DNA of 64,000 nucleotides from Phragmites australis. Taxonomy: Eukaryota; Streptophyta; Magnoliopsida; Poales; Poaceae. A program made the translations under genes and the position numbers. The stretch is taken from the NCBI RefSeq assembly GCF_958298935.1, contig NC_084941.1, positions 19,938,001-20,002,000 on the forward strand, read 5' to 3'. Positions 56,411-64,000 of this stretch are shown here, piece by piece; positions within the stretch are counted from its first letter, which is position 1, and every line of letters begins with the position of its first letter. The notes below the pieces were generated by a model, which saw only the letters and a program-made list of their open reading frames with translations, was not told where the DNA came from and did no database searches.

Positions 56411-57563
56411 CTATCCTACGAATTTCTCACTTGACCTTTGGATCTCTAAGTCCGAAGGTCGAGACAAATCCCAAAATGCTTTTGTCTTAGCATCTCTAGC
56501 ATCATAGGCCATAGTCTTCACTAGCCAATACTCATCAAATCCTATATCAGGATGGCGGCGATGGAATGAATCTCGGCAAGTCCATGATATGAAAAAGTTA
56601 TCTCGCATCATAGTTATGGGGCAGCATCTTTGACTACCTGCGTAGAGTCCAAAGGGAGGACCTGCGAAGGAAGTGAAGATTGTCAAAATATTTAACAAGA
56701 ATTTAAGTAAAAAGGTATTACAAAGCCTTCAATTATCATTGAATGCCTCAATCTCAAAATAGTGACAATACATCGCTCCTTGCTCACACCTGCTCTGGTC
56801 CTTCAGTCACATTCAGTGCTTTGTCAATATTTTGTGAAGGGGCAGGCGGTGAAGTAGGTGGGACGGAGGGTCCTGCAGCGGTTGAAGCATCCTTGGCCTT
56901 CGTGGCAGCGTACAACAAAAGCAGTTAAAATATATTGAACAATGGTAAAACGATGCTAATGTATAGCGAAGAGAAAAGGTACTTACTCATCGGCGGTTGT
57001 TCGCTGCCTCTTGGAGGGCAAGGTTTCGCCCATATTTGTGCCAATAGTTGCTGGTGAAAGCTTTTGTAGCGGCCTTCGACGCGTTCGACACCACCCCGGT
57101 TGACATGTCCAGAGGGTAGCAGAACGAAGGGCTCTAGAGTGCCTTGTGGTGGTCACAGTCTATTTTTTTCTAAAGATTGTATAAGGCTTCAGCCAAAAAT
57201 CATGGCGTAGAAATTGCCATACAAGTGGGCTACTTGACGAAGGCCTTCGGATGATTACGTGGTCCACCTGAGAAGGCTGTTGAGGTCACCGTGGTCGAAG
57301 GCTAGAGTTGGGGGCGAAGCACTCAACTCCTGCAAGGTTTTACCATTGGATTCACTAGCTTTTAGCGCCTTTGGCTCCAGAACCTCAAAGCGTTTCTGAA
57401 CTACATCTTGAGCAAGTTGCCTTGCCATGCATAATGCTTCGCTTAGGCGTTGGTTTTCAACCTTCTCAGCCACGAAGATAGTCTGAAGTTCTTGGTTATC
57501 CTTCTTAAGATCATCAATCATTACATATGTATTACGTATGGCGAAGTGTATGGCGGAAGCCAA
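56411..57563 (-). pseudogene. Antisense coiled-coil frame in the gypsy interior
   Basis: On the strand opposite to the element, 57563-57255 encodes about 102 residues with a heptad-like charged helix (MIDDLKKDNQELQTIF, EKVENQRLSEAL). Near 57030-56985 a short LPSKRQRTTADE segment is readable just before a possible GT-type border. Near 56900 a Pro/Ala-rich piece follows, and 56698-56411 contains DEYWLVKTMAYDARDAKTKAFWD. The pieces lie in different frames, so this is either a decayed spliced gene or chance. Antisense frames are known from Tat-type gypsy elements (the Grande type); a specific family is not established here. Confidence 0.35.
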
Positions 57564-57569
57564 AGTTTA

Positions 57570-58860
57570 CTTTTCGCATGTATGGAGGACTGTCTTGGAT
57601 CTGATTCACCATACTCTTCACATGTATGACAAATTGTTTAACTTTCACGCGTCTACATTACATATGCACTGAACTATTTACTCTTCACATATATGCCGAA
57701 GTGCTTATTTTTTGCATGCTTGCATAGCACATGCGTCGAGGGCACTCTTCCAAATAAGCACATGAGGTCTCTAACCTTTGTATAAGCATCTGTCACTCAT
57801 AGACACCTCTTACCCTTCATTTGAGGGAGTTTATTTATTCTTCATATGAAGGTTCTTACCGTTTGCATGAGAAAGAATTCATTCTTCAAATGGCGAAGTA
57901 TTTACCCCTGGCATGTGAAAGTATTTATTTCTTTCCAAAGTGCCTCTTAATATGTGTGCATTACATTGTGTGAGGAAGCATCTCCCCACAAGCAAGTTTG
58001 ATATCAATGCATATGTTTATTTCTATAGGTGCATGGCATTAACGCGCCAAAGCGTCTAGTTTACACTTGCATAGTAGACGGGGAACTAAGAATGCCTGCC
58101 CCCACTCCGAAGGTCAAACAAACCTTAGAGTCATGAACATGACGGGACCTAAGAGTGCTAGCCCCGTACCAAGTCAAAATGAATCTTCAGAAAGGAAAAG
58201 TCAAGGTGTTGCTCAGGCAATGCACCCTCGCAGGGAGAGCCGAAGTGTCGCTCGCCCTCAAAAAGAGGCAATTCACCTTCGCAGAAAGGAAAAGTGAAAG
58301 TGTCAAATATTTGCACTTCGCACGCATTGACATGTATATTCTCTACATGCATTGCATGTTGAAGTATTTAATTATCATAAATACACCAAAATTACTTATT
58401 GTTCATGTATACGTGCGCATGCGATACATGAGCACAGTAAAGTGCTTGTTCTTTATGTGGGCAGATACGTATTTATTCATACTCCTAAGTTATATACTCT
58501 TCGCACATGTGTATGGCGTCTCTGCCAAAGAATTAACTCTTCGTTATGCATAAATGTTTCTTCATATGCCGTAGAGTATCCTTATGTGCACGATCTTAGA
58601 GTTCTGAAGGGTTAACATGTCTTTCGTCTTCGAAAAAGATGCAAAGCACCTCTTGTCCCGTAGGACAAGAAGTCGAAGTGCTGCTGGTCCTTAGGTAAAG
58701 GCAACACACCAATCGACTTAAAGAGTGGGCCATGGCTTGCAAGATGAAGAATCGAGGTGTCGCTTGGCCTGGGGTAAAGACAACGCATCACTCGAATCTT
58801 AGATGGTAAGTCTTAAGGAAACACGTCCTTTTGATCCCCATAAAGCCAAAGATTCCTTCG
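57570..58860 (+). repeat. Second degenerate repeat field in the gypsy interior
   Basis: It holds the same GAAGxxTTTAxxCTTC and GGGxxCTAAGAxTGCCxGCCCC words as the first field. The stretch 58600-58830 parallels 55370-55590 (AAAAGATGxxAAGCxxxTCTTGTCC..AGGA) and suggests an old internal duplication about 3.2 kb apart. Confidence 0.6.
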
Positions 58861-58879
58861 TGTATGGTATATTGCCAAC

Positions 58880-59570
58880 AACCATAGTTGACAATAGCCA
58901 CGACAACTTCGCCTTCATCGACATTGACATCGACAAAAGGGCTTTACCGTGACAACTTCACCTTCATTGACTTTGACATCGACAGAAGAGCTTCAGCCAG
59001 GACAACTTCGCCTTCATCGACTCTGACTACGTCGACAGAGGGGCTTCAGCCATGATGACTTCGCCTTCGTCGATGTTGACATCGACAGAAGGGCTTTGGC
59101 CACAACAACTTTGCCTTCATCGATTTTGATATGACAGCTTCACCTTCGTCGACTTCGACTACGTCAATAGAGGGGCTTCAGCCATGACGACTTTGCCTTC
59201 ATCGTGACGTCGACAGAAGGGCTTCGGCCATGATGACTTCACCTTCGTCGACTCTAACATCGGCAGAAGGTATTCATCCACAACGGATTCGCCTTCATTG
59301 ACTTTGTCATCAACATAAGGGTTTCAGCCATGACTTCTCTGCCTTCGTTGACCTCGACATCGATAGAGGGGCATCAGCCATGACAACTTTTCCGTCGTCG
59401 ACTACGACCACGTTGACCAAAGGGGTTATGGCCACGACAACTTCACCGTCATTGACTATGACCACGTCGACTAGAGGGGCTATGTCCATGAAAACTTCAC
59501 ATTTGTCAACTTCAACTACGTCGACCAGAGGGGCTTCGGCAGTGACAACTTCGCCATGTCATAAAAACCT
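58880..59570 (+). repeat. 54-bp minisatellite (18-codon period)
   Basis: About a dozen diverged units of the type ACAACTTCGCCTTCATCGAC..TGACATCGACAGAAGGGCTTCGGCCATG. At 59380-59575 one frame gives three successive 18-residue copies of a TTSPSxTxTTSTRGAMA-like peptide. Further left, stops interrupt this frame. Confidence 0.88.
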
Positions 59571-59576
59571 TCCTGG

Positions 59577-62500
59577 GTAAACCAACCTAGTTCATATTTG
59601 AATAAAGGTTGTTTCTTACAATGAGAGGTTGATCTGGTATTTATAAGGAGTGGGTATGGTCAGATTTGGACCGGTCCAGAGCTTCAAGGGTGGCTTTAGG
59701 ATATTTTAATTCCCACTTTGTGCTCATCGGCACTCTATCAAGTTTTTCGAAGGTTGGTGGATGCAATGTATTTTCCCAAGTATATTGGCATCTAGATAAT
59801 TCTCTCTCTCTAATATCCAACACTTCTATCACTGCATTGAACAGGAGGGGCCATCTATCTATGATCAAATTTTTCATTGCTTTTATCTTTTGGCCTTATC
59901 ATGATTTTAAGGTCGCCCCTATTAATATTGGGTTAGACTCAGTACTACATATATTTGACGTTTATGTCAAGAAGGCAACCTTATTTTCATTTTGGGTTGG
60001 TCCATAGACCGTGTACAATACCCATGTAAAGCCATCCTCTTTATTTTTCAAAAGGAAGTTGGTATAGAAATTTCTTCCTCTATTGATCCCACATGGAAAA
60101 CAGCCATATTTACTCCAAGGAGAATGCCTCCATATCTACCATGAGGTGGCATAATGTGCCACATGAATTCTAATCCACCGCATAGGTGTCTTAGAAGACA
60201 AGCTGAAAATGTGCTTCACCCTGTTTCCATGATAACTATAAAATATAAGTGTCATTTTTTAACATCTTCTGAAATATAATTATGATTAGCCAAGTCTCAG
60301 AGACCTCTTCTATTTCAAAAGATCTCTTTCATTATAGATTAATTTTGGATGGTGTTTTTGGTTTCTTAGGCGAGTGACCAACCCGACCCTTATTTTTTCA
60401 GAGTTGGATTTTGTTTCTTTCTTGGGAGCTGGGACAGTATTTAGATCTTAACATATTTGATTTAAGCCATCCATATAAAATACCTCTGTTAAATCACTGC
60501 AAATATAGTTGAGGTTCTTATCAAGTTCATCTATATCAAAATCCTCCTCTAGGTTAGGTGTGCTGCTAGATTTTTTTGTTGCTATTGTTTGGGCTCAGTT
60601 TCTTATCCATAACTGATGATCTATCTATTTATATGTTCCTAATAGAAATAACAGAATTTTTAATCTCTCTAGTTTCTCTACCCATAGAAATACCTAACTT
60701 CTTGATATTATCAGAAATATTCTGGAAGGACATTGAAATAAAGGGTGAGTTGAGCATACCATTTTCTAGATTACGTTTAGACGTCGTCATCTTTGCCCTT
60801 GTCATTGTATCCTCATCACGCCGTGCCGTGTGTACGAAGGCCATCCTTGTCCCCCCGCCCCCTCGCCCCAGAACGTCGCCTATGGCCTTCCTTGTTATTC
60901 CGCTCGGGCATAGAGGGTCTCCCTTGGGCGTTGCAGCACTTCTAGTTCCTGAAGTGCATCAGCCATAGCAACATTTGACATATTAGCGTGAACTCCATTA
61001 CGCTTGCATAGCGCCTGAAGTTTGTGTCAAGGAGGTCCATGGAGATTCCTGTATGTCGAGTGTTCCAATTTCTCCAGTGTCCAGACAACCATATCAGTGG
61101 TATAAGCGCTAGGACACTATCCGAATTTTCCATTCAGGCTCAGTGTCTTCTCACCTCCAAAGACATTTTCTCGGTTGTTTCCTGGCTTGCAAGCTCGCTG
61201 CATGAGTTAACAGCAGATCTGGCCTTCTCGTCACCCATAATCATTTCTTCGTCGTCCCTGCCGATCTCATGGGCAGCAGGGATCTCAGCACTTGAACCTG
61301 CGCACCACCATCAGTTAATATTACAAGCTGACCGTGAGTGTTTTTATCTCCTGGTCTAGGCGTCATCTTGTCCAGAGGTACATTGTGCTCCCAGGTGTTT
61401 GAGGTCTGCTCCCAGGGGATCTTTTGGGCATTAGATGGCCCAGGAGCTTGAGCCAAACCTCCAACATCTGTTTCAATCATCTGCACATCAGTTTGCATAG
61501 CACAGGAAATCAATTCAAGCGGTACTGAAACCTCCAACTGAGCATCGGTTATGACGCAATCGGCGATCTCAGCGAGGAGTTTTTGAACAGTCCTATCGAG
61601 CGCTTTGTCCACTCACTTCTTGATTTGTATATTATTGCCGGTTGCAGCAGGTTCCATCCACCTTGCCCAGTACTGTTGGCCATCCGACAACGGATCAGTT
61701 TTCTCATCTCGGGTAGGCAGGCCATGCTGTACCTTATCATCCAATTTGTATATCTCCGTCCCCAGCGTGTAAGTTAGTGCCACTGACTCCCTCAAAACAG
61801 AGGCCTGCTGTTCATCATCTAGCACAACAGCACCTCCATCGGTGATCTGTACAGGCCTATGTATGTTACACACCTCATCTTGTGCAATTGTCTCAATCTC
61901 AGCTTCCTGCATTTTATCTTCAGTTCCTGCACGCCCAGCAGATGAAGGAAAAATTTGAGATTCACCAGTACCTTTCTTTTTTGGTTTCTTTTTTCCCCTA
62001 TCTACCATGTTCTCATCTTCATCTTCTTGAGGATTGTCATCCTCTCGATCAGTGTCATTAAGCATATTTGTTTCATTGTAGTCTTTATCCACTACTTGCT
62101 CCACTTTGAAGAAAATCTCATAAACACCGTCATCCACTATAATATCCGTGACATCTGGGATTTGTTTTGCATCTAACAGTGCCACCATCAACCGAACAAC
62201 CTCTGTTTTCCTTGTGGTGACTATATCCACTTTTTGAGTTGCCCCCAGAATTGAGCCAATGGCCAAAGCGGCGAAAATGATCTAATTACTTATGGAACAC
62301 CATAAACATTGACCTAAACTTTTTGGAGTTGATCCTTTGGTTCAATTTTTGGCTCCCACTCCTTGAATACCATTATTCCTTCCTCATTATAAGTGGTGAC
62401 TTGTTTGATAGCTATCGTACGCTGCAGCTCCACCTTACATGGGAAAGGTACCAAGTACATGTGTTTTGCCGTGCTCCTGAACCTTCCATTGCCAATTGAC

Positions 62501-63450
62501 CGGAATCAACCATTGTAGCTCAAATTTCACCAAATCAGCTGGTAGCTGTCCTTCCTTAATGCGGACCAGTGCTATATAGGTCTCACATATCAGTGAAAGA
62601 AATTTTCGAAATTAAATATTTTGTTCCCCTCAAAAATTCCTGAAAGCCGCAAAATTTCGCAGAAATTTCGGCGAAATTTTAATCCCTGTGCTGTCACATT
62701 CTCCCGCTTAGGTTGTTTTGCGGCACGAATTTGGAAAAAGCCTAATCCTTCCCCAGCGAAGCCACAGAACGTCCAGGATGGCTTCGGTTCACTCAACAAT
62801 GGACATCTAGGTGTGAGATGATAAGCCTCACATATTTAACAGCATAGTATCATCTTTTTTTCTTCTTCCCTTTCAAACTATAACCCCTCCGAAGACTAAC
62901 TAGTTCATCGCCCCCGACGCCAGACTCTGCCAAACACCGCGACCGATGCCATGGCCACGGCCACCTGCGCCGCCCAGGCCATGCCCCGACGTGCCCGATG
63001 TTGAAACCCGCCACGGTAGGCATGCTCATTAGCACCACCACGGCCGGCCCCCGGAAGCCAGGGTGAAACCACGGTGGGCTGGAAACGGCCGCCGAAGCCA
63101 CTTCCAGATTGCCTGGAAGCACCGCCGGCTTGTGTCAGCCACCACAGCCTGCCATATGACCTTGACGAAGCACCGCCAAGAAGGATCGCCTATTGCTCGT
63201 CACAGATTTCCAGCTAGGGTTGTGCGCCGCCTTGACACCGAGACGGGATCTCAGCTGCGCGAGCCAGAGGAAGCGATTGGCCCAGCCGAGATCGATATGG
63301 CTCACTCCGATGACAGTGGGCGGGCCGTGAACCGAGGAGAATTTCAATTTTGAACTGGCAAGGTTGCAGATCAATCGGATCTGTGCCCATGCAACCTCCG
63401 GTCGCCAGGAGTCCACGGCCGGCCGCTGGGATCACTCCAAGGTGTACGGA
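59577..63450 (-). mobile_element. LINE 2, 5' part: ORF1 and start of ORF2, decayed
   Basis: A relative of the LINE at 33900-41625 in the same orientation. ORF1 parts: a start near 63155 with a Gly/Arg-rich stretch to about 62900, FAGEGLGFFQI near 62760 matching the YAAEGLGFYYI part downstream of the zinc knuckles, the DUF4283-like fold at 62500-62100 (GSILGATQKVDIVTTRK, DVTDIIVDDGVYEIFFKVEQ), acidic and Lys-rich parts to 61613, and an FQNISDNIKKLGISMGRET piece near 60700. ORF2 starts at about 60334 with MKEIF, again over TAATG, and its endonuclease runs to a SDHT motif near 59655 and FKYELGWFT at about 59585. Stops and frameshifts are frequent. The matching reverse transcriptase piece is at 52475-52662, across the gypsy insertion. 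Confidence 0.8.
61613..62266 (-). pseudogene. LINE 2 ORF1 central segment
   Basis: The longest open part (about 217 codons) of LINE 2 ORF1. The DUF4283-like C-terminal half is followed by an acidic stretch (NDTDREDDNPQEDEDEN), a basic KKKPKKKGTG patch and a tail ending IQIKK. It corresponds to 39000-38734 and beyond in LINE 1. The frame upstream of 62266 is broken by stops. Confidence 0.75.
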
Positions 63451-63742
63451 AAATCTCTCTAGCTGCATCACCTAGCGTGCGTGGAGGTGACACGCGTGGT
63501 CGGGAAAGGGGTCCTTTCCAAGGACGATGAGCAGAACTCCAGGGCCGTGAGTCCTTCCGACGATCAAAACCCACCAGGATTTGAGTTGCCGCTAAGGAAG
63601 CGCAGCATCTGCAGCCGACGAGTTGCCAGCACCTGCATCCGAGGAGGCAATAGGCCAGGTACGATAAAAAAAAACTCAGCAACAACTAATGTACTCTCAC
63701 TATTGAACTTTGCATGCTCTATTCTCGATATGCTATCTCTCA
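63451..63742. other. Unassigned, possibly LINE 2 5' UTR
   Basis: GC-rich on the left and AT-rich on the right. No domain is recognised. Confidence 0.3.
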
Positions 63743-63998
63743 CTATTGTCCTCTCATCAAGTGGGATTTGATGCGATCATTCTTGCTCACAAGGCTAACA
63801 AATGTTTTCTTCTTACCAATCCACCAAGGACTGGAAGCACCGTAGGAGCCCCATGACGTCCGGGATCATTCAGTAAGGTCTTGATGATTTGCTTCTTCTC
63901 ACCATGGCGTCCAAACATAAAGTTGTCAATGTAAAGGCAAGTGCCATAGAGTCTTTGACACATGCGTTCACGTGCTCCCATAAGTACAACGAACTCGG
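63743..63998 (-). pseudogene. NB-ARC (NBS-LRR resistance protein) fragment, cut by the window edge
   Basis: The minus strand reads in from the right edge: LYIDNFMFGRHGEKKQIIKTLLNDPGRHG, then APTVLPVLGG. After a frameshift at about 63822 it continues IGKKKTFVSLVSKNDRIKSHL to a stop at 63743. This is the order FGRxxEKxxIxxxLL, then a VLPVxGxxxxGKKT P-loop, found at the start of the NB-ARC ATPase domain of a subgroup of grass NBS-LRR immune receptors. The frameshift falls in the nucleotide-binding loop and the sequence ends soon after, so this copy is broken. The part upstream lies outside the window. Confidence 0.6.
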
Positions 63999-64000
63999 TC

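Larger units (their letters stand above)
52668..59575 (+). mobile_element. Gypsy-type element: 5' LTR, primer-binding site and repeat-rich interior, no pol
   Basis: The element starts with a 585-bp LTR and a primer-binding site, then runs through about 6.3 kb with no gag, protease, reverse transcriptase or integrase domain. The interior holds a 60-bp direct repeat, hundreds of bases of GAAGxATTTAxxCTTCxC-type words, GGGGCTAAGAGTGxCTGCC words, a 212-bp duplication, an antisense coiled-coil frame and a 54-bp minisatellite. It breaks off at about 59575 in LINE sequence without a 3' LTR. Non-coding interiors and an antisense frame are known from the Tat group (Grande, RIRE2 type); assignment to Tat is an inference. 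Confidence 0.75.

Overview
The window looks like nuclear DNA from a grass (Poaceae). It has GC-rich, intron-poor exons next to AT-rich intergenic DNA, an Xa21-type LRR kinase with the single intron usual for that group, Tourist-like MITEs, copia and gypsy LTR elements, L1-type LINEs, and CACTA transposons with TTTGCCGAGTG subterminal repeats of a kind I associate with panicoid grasses. That assignment comes from recognising families, not from a search.

Host genes are few. From left to right they are: a decayed oligopeptide-transporter fragment (about 0.4-0.9 kb, minus); an apparently intact two-exon gene for a 95-residue protein (6.1-6.6 kb, plus); a single-exon F-box/DUF295 gene (10.3-11.4 kb, minus); a GH17 beta-1,3-glucanase gene that has lost its central part, including the catalytic nucleophile, but keeps a possible GPI-tail exon (19.9-21.1 kb, minus); an intact two-exon LRR-XII non-RD receptor kinase (28.4-31.7 kb, minus); and an NB-ARC fragment running off the right edge (minus). 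No operon-like or pathway grouping is visible.

Most of the rest is mobile DNA. A nearly complete copia element with paired LTRs, primer-binding site and polypurine tract lies at 13.3-18.2 kb (minus). A second, truncated copia element lies at 23.7-25.2 kb (plus). A nearly full-length but dead L1-type LINE spans 33.9-41.6 kb (minus). A second LINE (52.5-63.4 kb, minus) is split by a gypsy-type element of which only the 5' LTR, primer-binding site and repeat-rich non-coding interior remain. A related gypsy LTR in the opposite orientation is at 4.3-5.1 kb.

The most notable system is a pair of CACTA transposons. Element A (41657-49278, target-site duplication CCA) has matching ends, dense TTTGCCGAGTG arrays, a near-perfect palindrome of about 1 kb, a 234-nt pure-purine tract, and a transposase gene that reads without interruption through seven proposed exons, joining a TnpD-like and a TnpA-like part. 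Element B (49705-51521, target-site duplication TAG) lies 427 bp away in the same orientation. It keeps the ends, arrays and a shortened palindrome but lacks the whole transposase, so it looks like a deletion derivative of an A-like element. A and B resemble an autonomous/non-autonomous pair that carries its own potential hairpin-RNA source.
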